Assembly: GCA_022457155.1 (NCBI GenBank)
Contig: JAJGOT010000033.1
Coordinates: forward strand, 336,501-400,500
Origin: Cladopsammia gracilis
Lineage: Eukaryota > Cnidaria > Anthozoa > Scleractinia > Dendrophylliidae
Reading direction: 5' to 3'
DNA length: 64,000 nucleotides
Shown: in pieces, positions 34,212-47,100 of the stretch
Numbering within the stretch: the first letter of the stretch is position 1
Layout of the letters: each line of letters opens with the position of its first letter
Position numbers and translations under genes: made by a program
Notes under the pieces: model-generated
Seen by the model: the letters and a program-made list of their open reading frames with translations, nothing else
Databases searched by the model: none
What the model was told of the DNA's origin: nothing

Positions 34212-37200
34212 CTAAGCATCTTTGGCCATAATGTCAGCCAATGTATCACTGTAGTAACGTTCCACATCACTGTTGATATTCCACTGACAAGCACGGAGCT
34301 CAAGCAGCTCTAACAACAAGCACCTTGTCTTGGCAGTGGAGCTGTTGGCCAGAATAGCATCTCTTATATCTCCAACAAGTTCATCCACTTTTCCCTAAAA
34401 GGGTAATTCAAAATAAAAAAAATAAATAAAAAATACATGTTTAAGAGGCTGATGAGTGGTTCTGTAGATTATAGTAAGGTTATTGGCTCCTGTGTCTTGA
34501 AAGACAGCAGGATACACCAAGTGACTGCATACATGTATAATTAGCTGAAAAGTGTCTGTTATGACTCAACAACTCAAATTTTGAGATTCAGCCAAAAGTT
34601 CCATAAGCCAACATACATTGTATATGTACCATTGCACAGTTCTGGGTCTCTTTCCTGGCTGTTGTGGATAGTGTTAAATCACCAGTTTTGAATACAGTAC
34701 ATATTTAAACTCACAATTTTTAACCACTCCCAGCATATGAGACCTTGGTACATGTACAAAAAAGAAAGCATGTCGGTAGAGCATCACGCTGGTATTAATG
34801 TGCAAAGGTCAATGGGTCATCTGTATATGACAGTGATTTTTTTATTTGCTTGATCGAATCTACTTGATGTCCTGATAAGAAAATGGAAACAAATTTTTCG
34901 ATATTGATTTTCCTTCTCTGCGTTTTAGCCGTCTAAACACGTGAAATTTCACTTCCGGTGTGTTACAAAACCGCGCTAGAAGAAAGACTGGAAATAGTCG
35001 GCTGTGACGTCAATACGGGAATGCCAGTGTCGCTGTTTCTCTGTTCCTCCATTTTTTGGTGCATGTTGCTACAACCATAGACAACACACCTTGATAGAAC
35101 CATGTTTCTTCCTCAGGGCGCACCAAAAAATGTGAGGAACCAAGAAAACTCGATACCGGCATTCCCGTATTGACGTCACAGCGGACTATTTCCAGTCTTT
35201 CTTCTTGTGCAGTTTTGTAACACACCGGAAGTGAAATTTCACGTGTTTAGACGGCTAAAACGTGGAGAAGGAAAATCGATATTGAAAATTTTTTTTTCCA
35301 TTTTCTTATCAGGACATCATGTAGATTCGATAAAGCAAATAAAAAAATCACTGTCATATACACTTTAATCATTTCATTCCATTTCCACAGTTCATTTATA
35401 TGATTTTCATAATTATATTCACCGTCATTTCAGTATGGAATACTGTTATTGTTTTTCAGACATTGTACCCCAAAATGCAATGGGTGATCTACATGTAGGA
35501 GAGGGGCTCAGGGGGGTGGGGTCCCTCTTTTTAACTTGTAATATGCGAAGCGTAATGAACGTAAACAGTGGTAAATATGCAAATTGCCACTCCTTTAAAT
35601 CACTTGGGATGTAAAGTATTTTTAATCACTGGGACATAAACTTTTATTCATAACTCTGTTGACCAGTGCATACAGCTTGCGCATTCATTGTATTTTATAG
35701 GTGCGTGTAATAAGAAGAGAAGAGAATCACAAGCTGTCGAAGAATTAATTTGAACTACAGCTGTACAGAGTTCAATTGGATTTTACAAGATACAGTATGG
35801 TAAATGTATGAATAATTTTGCATTTAAAGTCGTTCAATTTTTAAACAAGTAATTATCTTGACAGCATAACTTATTTTAGAAGCTAATGCAACGATGTCCT
35901 GGAGTGAAGAGTTGACAAACTTGTTTCATTCGTGTTACAAATATCTTTGCACAAAATAGGAGATCTTTTGGCCTTTTTAAGGTGTTAAAAGAAGCTTTTA
36001 CCTATATTACAAACAATATGGTGCATTTCGGTGACTCAGCTCTCAAACAAGGTTCTTCTGAAAAAAAATTAATGCACGCCTTTCATTTCTGTCCTTCAAA
36101 TCGGCTGCCATGGATCAATTTGCATTGTAATTAGACCAGTTATTTTCAGATATGCCTTTGAAGAACGTTCAAAATTAGATAACACCCACAGGCAAAGAAA
36201 ACCTTTGAGTTTTTTAGCACAAACACTGAGTCCGCCGAGAGGATGATCGATCGCAAAACTGGCAACAACGATGCAAAGGTTCGTCTGGTGAAAGACGCGG
36301 TGTTCAAACAAGCAATTCTTCCACAACTTGGAGGCCTTCAATGACCAAAGAGCAAAAATTTCAAATCAAGTTGTTAACTTTGAAGGTGTTACATTATAAG
36401 GAATTGCATATCTTTTTTCCATATTTCTTCTCTTCCCGCCCACCCCATACACTGTAACTCCAATGATTCAAACTTTTTAGAAATGGCCCATAAATTTTCA
36501 AAGTCAGGGACCAAAGTCCCATTTGCTTGTTTTGCCTTCCCAAACTCTGAGACCTTTATGCTCAAGGTGCTTTAGTACATAAAAAGAAGTTGATAATTGT
36601 CATTTTCTATTCAAACTGGCCTACATGTAAATACAGAGTAAATTGCTTATTTCTACGCAGAGTAACGTGTACATGATTGTTTTGCAATCGAAACTGATAT
36701 TTAAAACTGTCAAATTTGACTACCATGGGATTTTAATATTTTGGTCTTTGACGAATGGCCACCAGGCACTGCAGGCCCCTTCCCTAGATACACCATTCGC
36801 TGTGTTACATGAATAGTTGGTATTCACCCTTTGAAGTTGGTTCACCGGGAATACACATGTACATGCACAGGAAAAAATACCAGGTTCCCATTTTTGGATA
36901 TTTTAGGGTATTTAAAAAATACCCATATAAATCCCAAATTTGGAAGAGTGAGACAAGTCCTAACCAGGGAACGTGGTTGGGAATTCCCAGGTTGGGACTT
37001 GTCTCACTTTGCCAAATTTGGGAATTTTGTTAGTGTTCTGCAAATACCCTAAAAAATCCCAAAATGGGAATCAGGTATTTTTTCCTGTGATGTATGCACT
37101 GGTATACTAGAATCTGTCGGACATTTGACCTTATTGTAACTCACCTGGTCAACACTCTCCAAAAGCTTTCCCACAGTCTTAAACTGCTGATAAAAGCAAT

Positions 37201-37789
37201 CTATTTCATCCTCTTCTTGACCCTGACTAGAACTGTCTACATCTCTCAGTAATTCACTCATTGCCTGGTGTACTGCTCCTGCTAAGGGTTTCAGTGGAGC
37301 CTGCCCTGTACGCAGCTGATTGAAAAGTTCGCAAATTAAACCTACCAATCCGATCCATTCGCTTGTCGATTTATTACGAATACTCTCCCTGTTTTTGTAA
37401 TTTTCTTGGGTGCTTTTGAGTAGAACACTTCTAAAAGTACTGCCATAGGATTCCTCGGAACAAAGCTTGTTGGCGACTTTAGCAGCTAGCGGTGCAAACT
37501 CACTGTCTTTCATACTCCGTTGATTCAAATGATCAATGACTTGTTTGATTTTCGTAGAAGAATCCGAAGCACTGATGCTGATACACTTGGATAATTTCTC
37601 AACCTTCTCGTCCAATGATTCTTCTCTTAAATCATTAAGCAGTTGTGTTAAATCAAACTCTTCGGCTGTTTTATCACTTGATGAGTTTTTCTTTTCTTCT
37701 GTGGTATCTCCTGGTCTTGCCTGGGTTTTCGGCACTCCAAAACCTCTACCTCTCCCGATACCACGACCTCGTGTTGCAACGGACGCCAT
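34212..37789 (-). CDS. MIF4G-domain translation factor (MIF4GD/CTIF/PAIP1 family)
   Basis: CDS complement(join(34212..34394, 37145..37789)), 275 aa, one phase-0 GT-AG intron of 2.75 kb. Residues 1-22 are Arg/Gly-rich (RGRGIGRGRGFG), a possible RNA-binding patch, and 25-60 are acidic and polar. A MIF4G-type helical domain fills about 65-260. The C-terminal block CLLLELLELRACQWN followed by VERYYSD matches the conserved end of MIF4GD, CTIF and PAIP1. Family members bridge mRNA-bound proteins (for example SLBP or the cap-binding complex) to eIF4G/eIF3 in the cytoplasm. I cannot decide which orthologue this is: the domain resembles MIF4GD, while the RG-rich start recalls PAIP1. The chosen ATG has a strong context (aacatgg); an ATG 18 bp upstream is in frame. 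The gene shares its promoter with SMU1. Confidence 0.87.
34822..35361. mobile_element. 540 bp foldback element in the MIF4G gene intron
   Basis: Arms 34822-35063 and 35119-35361 are about 90% complementary and share cacgtgaaatttcacttccg, gactatttccagtct and a CRE-like tgacgtca. It separates the two exons of the MIF4G gene. Confidence 0.85.
36868..37088. mobile_element. Palindromic MITE beside the MIF4G gene donor
   Basis: Ends acaggaaaaaatacc / ggtattttttcctgt are inverted, with a further inverted block (gggacttgtctcact). Its edge is only 56 bp inside the intron from the 5' splice site. Confidence 0.8.
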
Positions 37790-38115
37790 GTTGAATACGA
37801 ACAGCAAGGCTCGTACTTGGTGTAAGCTGGACTATTATGTCTACCAAAACTCCTAGCAGGGGTAGGGTGAAATGAGCACTATATTTACAAACTTGCCAGC
37901 AACCTTCCTGTAAAGCTCAGTAAATTCTAACTAAATATATTCCAAAAACGCAAAATAGACTAAATTATCCCCATGTACAAAGCAATTGAATGTTTTCAGG
38001 AGTAAATGAGTTGATGTATATCTCAGGACATATCATGGGGTCATACATGGAATACTGACCCGATTAGTTAACTTTGTAACAGTACCCGGCATCACTTGCG
38101 TTTCGTTATTACAAG
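37790..38115. promoter_or_regulatory. Bidirectional promoter, MIF4G gene and SMU1
   Basis: The 326 bp between the two divergent start codons must hold both 5' leaders and the promoters. I see no TATA box at an obvious place. SMU1 starts in the strong context acaagatggcg, which overlaps a YY1-like aagatggc motif. Confidence 0.6.
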
Positions 38116-41100
38116 ATGGCGCTCGAAGTTGAATCTGCGGAGTAAGTAGAAGTTCTTGTTCTTTTTCTGCAAATGGTGATTCCTAGATTCTTCTTATACT
38201 AACTTAAAGCAGACTTTACGTTACTTTTATTATGGTTGTTAGTTTTTAACTTGTTCAAGACAGCTAGTTAGTCTGCGAAATCATCATAAAAGTACGCACG
38301 TGTGCCTACAAAATGCAGAAATTTTGTTTTAGACGCCACAAAACAAAGCGACGTTATCTGTAATGTTATTTAATTGGGATGTATCATCTTGTTCGTATTT
38401 GTGCGGAATATTTCCCTCTCCATTTTGCAACGCTAGATTACCATGATAATTTTATTTCCAGCCAACAAAAATCAGCTCCATGTTTATATCTGCAATGAAT
38501 TGCACTAAGCTGAATATTAATTTGGATTTGTTATGCAGTGGTGCAACTTTGGGACATTCTTATGTGATGATTATAATATTCTCATGACCTTGGTAGCTAA
38601 TTTTCCTTGAATACATATAACTGAAATCTTGAACGGAAATCTTGCTATAAATCTATTATCAAATTGACATCTAGTATTCGTCAAATTTTGACCCTCATTC
38701 TTTTAATGATTACTGTATGTGTCTGAGGAATCGCATGAAAGAAGTTGAAAGCATAATTAATTATAGGGCTATATAGAAATCTTTGCAACAGTCCTTTTTG
38801 CGGTTAACCTTTCTCATTTGCATTACAATAAAATTCAACATGATTCAAGACAATTTCGAGCAGAAACTACAAAATTGCCTGAAATTGCCTTGCAATCACG
38901 TTGATTTTTATTGTAATGCAAATGAAAAAGGTTAACCACAAAAAGGGCTATTCATTATGAAAACTGTTTTACATTGTATACTATGGTACACACTAGAGGA
39001 AGATCTCTTCGTACTAATTCGGTTGTCTTGCTGTGTTTTGATTTATGCATACACATATCCCTGTGATAAACCACTGGGCTAATAAGGAGGGAAGGGGGCT
39101 AGGGCTAAAAAATAAGTTGTACATGTAAAATAAAATGAGGACTGTCGTATTTAAGCCTTGAGCAAGCAGGTTACAAAGGGAAAGTACATGTACATAATGG
39201 CAGTCAAAAATGCAAGATATGGTCCCATATTGTCCCATAAGTTGTATGACCACAGATTCTGGCCATAGTAGCCAGATTCCAGCTACACTGTACCAATGAA
39301 AGCTGCGAGAATGCATCTTTTTCATGTTGAGTATACTAAGGCTGGCTGATGAACTTAATTTGAACATGGACAGCTTGACCACTTTTAAATCTGCTATGCT
39401 CCAATACTATTTTAATCTGTTGAAAATTTTGTCTGCAATAACCCCTGTACTTTAAAGTGCCACTACGACAAAAATTTTTGTTTTTCTTTTCCGCTTTTTT
39501 TAACGCAAATGTATCAAATAGGTTTAGACAAATGCGAATTGCTATAAATTACATTGATATATTCTTACACAGCCCAGAAATAGCTGGCCAAAAACCCACG
39601 AAAATCACATAAAATCCATCTGCCATTACTCTGTTAAAAAATCCGAGCCCACGTTGTACTGGTTTGCGATCTGGTACACGTGACTTGATTTGTGACGTCA
39701 ATGACTCAACGCGGTTCCCTCCAGGTCACAGACAACAAAGCCAAAAGGCACGTGTATGTTGAGTCATTGACGTCACAAAATCTTTAGGAAAACTCGATCC
39801 AACTCTCAGGGTTCGGTCCCAGTCATTTTTGAATTGAGTAATGGCGGCAAGCTGAATTTGAAATGTACAAGTTTTGACTTGAACATTCGCAAGATAAGTA
39901 ACGAGTACTTGTATTTTCAAAATATGATGAGAACAGAAAATCTATATTTTTGATCATAGTGGCACTTTAAAGATGTGTTTGAAAGGCAATAGTTGCAGTA
40001 GCCTCGTCCGTCCTGTGCCATGTTGTAATTAGTATTTGTCTGTTTGTTTACATCTATATTTAGTCAGAATTGTATTGTATTGTTTTTAATGTAATGGGTC
40101 CACAGTAATTGGCTCCATGCTGTTGTGGTCACCCAGCCAATTTATCTACTGATGTTACAGTGTTTTTGTTTGCGTTATGCTTATTTGTTCCTCTACAAAG
40201 CTAATAAATTAGATTAAAAATGAACTAAGGGGTTAAAAGTTTGATCGAATATAATTGAGTAATAAAATGATAAAAAATCATGACAGTAAGTGTGGTAAAC
40301 AAGAGTGGCCATGCAACATTGTTAAAAGGCCTACATATGTAGGTCAGTTGGGTATACTTCATGTAATTAAATGTAATTAAGATTAGTAACTTTGATATTG
40401 TTTTCATTACAGTGTGATCCGACTGATCCAGCAGTTTCTTAAAGAGAATAGTTTACCCAGGACCCTTGCAACACTACAGGTAGAAATATTACATAAATTT
40501 CAATATAATACATTTAGATATTATATTTATGTAAGGATTGAAATTAACACTCGCCCACTCAACCTGGCAAGAGGAAAATATTCTTGGGTGAACCCTGTCA
40601 ATATTAAGTTTCCAACCATGACATGTACTTACATGTAATACATGCACTTTTAACTGACACTTAATTAAAATTATATATCAGTATCTACATGTATATTATC
40701 TTATGGTCATTTGTTGTTTTAGGAAGAAACAGGAATTACCTTGAACACTGTTGATAGTGTGGAAAGCTTCATTGGTGAAATTAACAATGGACACTGGGAC
40801 ACAGTGCTACAGGCTATCCAGCCCCTTAAATTGCCAGATAAAAAGCTTATTGACTTGTATGAACAGGTATTGTACTTACAATATTTGTTTTTGCTGTGTC
40901 CTTGCTAGACTTTCTTTTTCTAAAGCCCTGACCACAAGATGAAGTTGCAAGATATATACATGTGTTTGAAGCCCAGCTAAAGCAGCACTCAGGACCTTTG
41001 CAATGATTCATGCATCTGCAAATGGTTAGACCTTCAGGTGGCTCAGATGACCACGTACAGTAGACATGGCGTCTCCATCCAACAAACACCATTGATGTAA

Positions 41101-44100
41101 CAAAACCCTGGCAGTGACCACTCTCAGGATCATAATGATACTGTACATTCTTTCATGGGTGGGGTGGGGGAGATGAAATCAGCAATGAACCGACAGCGAC
41201 TGCCTAAATACACATTCATGAGCAGGCAACCCTAATTGCGGATACAAATGAGACACAAAGACCCATGGGAGGTGCCCTTCGAGTGGCACAAGTTTTTTTT
41301 AACATTTGTGAATGATCAGTTTGGTCACCCAATACAACTTGTACATGCAGTGTATGTTGTTGTTTAAAAATGAAAATTTACCATAATCTGAAACAAAAGG
41401 AAAATAAAATAATCAAACCAGTTTGACAGTTTTCAAACCAAATACAAATTTAACAACAACACAAATGTATAGTTGAGTTTTGAGTACCCATGTAAATTAT
41501 GTTTCCTTTTATCTGTATACTACATGTACATGCAGTGCTCCAAGCTGCGACCATTTTGGTCGCCATGGCGAGTGAAAAAAAATTGGCAACTGAATTATCG
41601 GCGAAGGTCGCCATTTGGCGACCAAAGGATTTAAGCTCAAAACAATAAAGTTGACTTTATGTTTTATTGATTTTTAATTGAATCATCATTAAATCAAAGA
41701 AATAATACCATGCTTTTCTGCTGTATAAGGTCAATGATGAATCTGTTCCTCTTCCATTGCAAGACATGTGTACTAGCATAAGGATCTGCATAACGCAGCT
41801 TCGAATTTTTGGTGACTGAAATTTTCCAATGGCGACCATTTTAAAAATGTAGGTCGCCAAAAGGTGACTTATTGAAAAAATGAACTTGGAGCGCTGACAT
41901 GTAGTAGTTCCTTACAGAGGCAGCCGCAAAATAAGGATCACTGACTTGTTCAGTGCTTTAATATTATGTAGATGACATTTTTTGGTTCAAAAAGTTGTCT
42001 GTGAATGCATTTTTCAGCAATCTGTTACTGTTTAACATCCTTGTACAGTAGTTTTATGAATTTATATACAAATCAAGTGACCACTTGTCTTCCAGTTGTA
42101 TAGAAGGTTATGATTAACATATAAATGTACATGTGTATGTTATTCATGTTTAATTATGTCTGTCTGATTTCTTGTCTCCTAGTGGATTGATGTGTTTAGC
42201 CTAAGGCAATTATCATATTTTAAGGCATGGGAACATTAATTTTGTACAGGTTACAGCGATTGTACTTGCATAGTGAGCAGTTTAGTGCAAATAATATTGT
42301 TAACCCACCGTCCCTCTCCCATGTAACAGGTGTGTTGCATGATCTTTTAGTTGGGATTCTCCCGGGATTAATTGTCATTAACCATTGTATATTTAGATGT
42401 ATATATATCTTTTTTTTTTCAGATTGTTTTGGAGTTGATTGAGTTGCGTGAATTGGGAGCTGCAAGATCATTATTGCGTCAAACAGATCCAATGATCATG
42501 TTGAAACAACAGCAGCCTGACCGTTATTTGCATCTAGAAAACATGCTGGCTCGTTCATATTTTGATCCTAGAGAAGTGAGTCAATCATTCTCCTCAAATG
42601 AGTTTGTTTTGTGACATAAATAACCATTCACCGACGTGGTGGTGGCGGCAAGTGGTGGATATTTACTGAGCCACAAATTAGAACATGTATATACTAAAAC
42701 AGTGAGATAATAAATTCTAGCACGAAAAATGATGATTTTTAACTCATTTATTCCTGTCAACGATTACAATTTTCGTGTGCAAATTGCTTGGAGGTGAATA
42801 GCACTTGCTATCCCGAGTTTCAGTTGCCAATAAGAATGCTCCAACAATGCTATCCACTGTTTTATAGTATATACTAAATAATTATTGTTAGTAAGACTTG
42901 GCATCTGGCCGTGGTAGTGAACATATTATTATTTTTGGAAATATTAACATTGTATTGAGAATGTGGTTGTTGTTCATTGTGGTGTGTAAGATAGGTGAAC
43001 GCTTGTTCATTCGTCTCACAATGGAGATACTTTGAGGTGTTGATTGCCATGTTTCCACTGCTATTACTGCCAGTCATCATCAGACGATGAAGTCTATTAG
43101 TTATGTCACTTTTATGTAGCATGTTGGTTTGTTGCTATTGCATCTTGATCCTCATTGTTATTCCATTATTATTACAAACCAAGATGCCACATAAAAGCGA
43201 CACATAAACCAATCTTTCTCATCGCCTGATGAAGACTAACAGTAATAGCAGTCTAAACATCGTGATCAACATCTCAAAGTGATTTCGTGTGACAAACAAA
43301 AACGCATTCACCAATATTAATGTTATTCTTGCATTATTAAATATTTCTGACATTTTGATCATTATGTGAACTTTATTTCTAGGCCTACCCTGAAGGTGGT
43401 AGTAAGGAGCGCAGGAGAGCAGCCATTGCACAAGGTGACCAGTGACAAGATTAACTTTTAATTTAATTTCAAATCATTATAATAAGGTAGTACAATGATT
43501 ATTTGTTGTTGTGTGGAGTGTTTTAGTTGGAAACAAGTACATGTAGCAAAATATCACTGTGTTGAATTTGTAGGCTTAGTTTTTTTTACAGGTAGAAAGG
43601 GATAGTATTGGGCACAAAAAAGCATATGTTTTGCACAGTCTTCCACTTTGTACATTTTGTAGTTCAAATTTTTCAAACCAATTTAATTTCTATTCTACTT
43701 TCTCTTAGATTTGTTACCATAAATTATAATATTTATCTTTGCCAGACTTGGTAGGGACACCACAACAGCTTGCGCCAATTACTGTGGCCCCCGTACCTAC
43801 CTCCCTAGGGAAAGGTTGCACACTGATGTGATCACAGCCAGGGTTTTAATCTGAGACAAAAGGAAACAAAAAACAAACTGGCTTGAAAATTTTCAAACCA
43901 AAGAAAAATTTGAACCACAACATACACAAAGTGGTCCTTAACATATTTGAGTGACAATTTATATATAATTATATATATACAGTATGGTTCATGTAGAGCT
44001 GTTTTCAATTGAACAAGATCTGGAAGTAAAACCAAAACCAACAGTGAGTTACTGGCCCTTGCTTTCTCATGTTTGGTGCCTTTCACCTACAGTATTAACC

Positions 44101-47100
44101 CTTACTGTAAGTTTAATTCTCAAGAGTGCCAAACATCAAAATTCACGAAAAAATCCAAAACTCATAATTAATTTGTGTAAAATATTGCAAAACGATTGGT
44201 ACCATGCAAAAGGACTGCTGAAGAGGTTTGATTTGAATGGTCACACCATAGGATTTTGTCCACATACTCAAAAGTTAGAACTACACTACATGTCTCCATA
44301 ACTGTCTCTGGGAGTGAAGGGGTTAAACTCGGAGTTCTGATTGAATCATTGAATTGTTTGCATCTGTTGTGATTGGCCAGAGTAATAGAATAAATTACTT
44401 TGGTTTTGATTTTACTACACTCAAGTGAAAATTGCTTTTGCATGTATAAAGAACTATGGCATTACAGTGAAATTACTCATTTACATTGTAGCTTGCAGCC
44501 CTGTCAGGGGAGGTGTCAGTAGTACAAATAATTAAATGATTGATTGATTGATTTGATCTTGCAGCCCTGTCTGGGGAGGTATCAGTAGTACCTCCGTCTC
44601 GTTTGCTGGCCTTGCTGAGTCAGGCGCTCAAATGGCAGCAGTACCAAGGTCTCCTTCCACCTGGGACAACCATTGACGTGTTCCGTGGTAAAGCAGCAGT
44701 CAAGGATGAAGAGGAAGAGAAATATCCTACACAAATGAACAGAACTATCAAGGTAAGTCACTATATAACTGATGCTATAATTGTGAATTCAATTTCATGT
44801 CGGACACATCCTCAGATGTATCGCTCCTTCCTGTTAATGACCAGGAGATAAGCTACAATAAGATTGGTGGGACAAGTGAATATCTAAAGCATGCAAACTA
44901 GATTTACAAAGTTGTGCTCATACTCAATATCATACTTGTATTCCAATCTAATGGCCCCTATTGTCAACAACAACAGTTCTTTCCAGAACAACACTCACCT
45001 GGTCTACCACAGCCAACAGACTGAAGTTGTAATATGTTTCTTTTTCTCAGTTTGGATCCAAATCCCACCCTGAATGCGTCAAGTTTTCTCCTGATGGCCA
45101 ATACCTGGTGACGGGAAGTGTTGATGGCTTCATAGAAGTGTGGAACTTTACAACAGGAAAGATCCGAAAAGATCTCAAGTATCAGGCTCAAGACAACTTT
45201 ATGATGATGGATGATTCTGTTCTTTGTTTAGCATTTAGTAGAGACAGTGAAATGCTAACTACTGGAGGACAGGATGGAAAGTTGAAGGTACATGTACCTG
45301 TACTTATTACTTGTTCCTCGTGAAGCAAGGTTTATAAATTTGTCGCGCATGGATTACTGTAGGGCAGTGGAATCTCAGGTCAGATTGGTGTCCTGCAGTT
45401 GCCTAGCAACAAAACTGCGACAAAGCTCCAATTGATGTCATCCAGCACGTGTCAAGTGACTGTGAACGAGAATGTCTCAACTTCAAATTTCGAGGCCATT
45501 GTGGCCATGCAATCCAACCTCTCCAATTAAACCAGAAATTCCATCTCTCCCTCCCCTTTTGCTAAAATTTTGCAGTGCACCTTCCCCGGAGCTTTGAGAG
45601 GCTCTGCGAGACACATATTTCTAGTTATCCATGTAACTTTGTTTTCAATACCAGTAAGACTGCATAGTACATTTATACATGAACCAGCTGCTTGCATAAG
45701 TTGTACAATGTACTTGTGATGATCTCATAGTGTAACAAAATTTCAACAAATTTTTGAAACCTCCATTGTCTCAAGATATTCAAAATTTTGACCCAGTATG
45801 CAAAAGTTTGACCAAAAATTCTGAAGACATTTAAAAGGAACACGAGATTTTGCATGCGCTCTTTGGAATTTTCAAATCTTGAGCATTGCAAATTTTTTAT
45901 GTTTATTGTAATTTTTTGTAACAGCTTGGAAAGACTTCATGAATTTTGTTGTACATATTATTGCTTGGAATGACATGAAATATTGCTAGAAATTTCACTG
46001 ACATTGCATTGAAAGTTTGAGTACAATAATAATGTTGTTCTCAAACTTTCAATGCAATGTCAGTTGATTGAAGTAATTCATCAAATTTTGCTCTTATTAC
46101 TTTTGCACAGTACAGTACAGTAGCTGGTGATTAATTTTGACATTTTAATAAATTATTTCCAGGTATGGAAGTTGCAAACTGGACAGTGTTTGCGACGGTT
46201 TGAGAAGGCACATGCAAAAGGCGTAACTTGTGTAACATTCTCTCGTGATGCTAGCCAGCTTCTGAGTGGTTCATTTGACATGACAATAAGGTAATTTTAT
46301 CATTAACATTAATTATTTTGTTGCACAAATAAACTTAAAATATTTTGATTTGTTATGCTTTACAAAAATGTATGTTTATTTGCATTTTGTACATATTAAG
46401 AAATCTGGAAGTGTAAGTAGTCTGTAAGTGCAGATGGTCAAAATAGGACAAGATTAAAAAAAGAAAAAGAACTGCACCAAAAATTGTACAATTTTACTCA
46501 GCCAAGAAGATTTGACACTTCATGTAGCCTCGGTGAGTGGAAGAGTGCCAATTTCCATCCCTGTGATCAGTTCAGTTTGTGACTCTTTTAATGTGATTCT
46601 TTATTGTTTTGTTTTGCAGAATGCATGGTCTTAAGTCCGGGAAGACCTTGAAGGAATTCCGTGGACATACCTCATTCGTAAATGATGCTATTTTCACTAC
46701 AGATGCTCATAATATCATTAGTGCCAGTAGCGATGGAACAGTAAAGGTACTTTTTTTTAATACAACAGTGACTGTAGAAATCTGTAAAACCATAACCAAT
46801 TATTATGTAATCTTAGAGCAGTTTTCAATTTAGTTGCATTGCTATGCTTTGCGATTAGCAAAGAAATCTCATGCCACTTAATTGACCAATCAGAAGTAAA
46901 ACCATATAACCAAGACTTACTCGCACAGTCACCAGCTTCTATGCAAGCTACATGTATTTGCTTTAATTTATACAATCATTCTGATTGGTTCATTGGATTG
47001 TCTCCATCTGCTGTGACTGGCCAGAGTAAAACAAATGGCAGCTATTGTCAAGTGCAGGTAGATATAAGAAACTACACTACTAGTAGTCCTATTTATAGAT

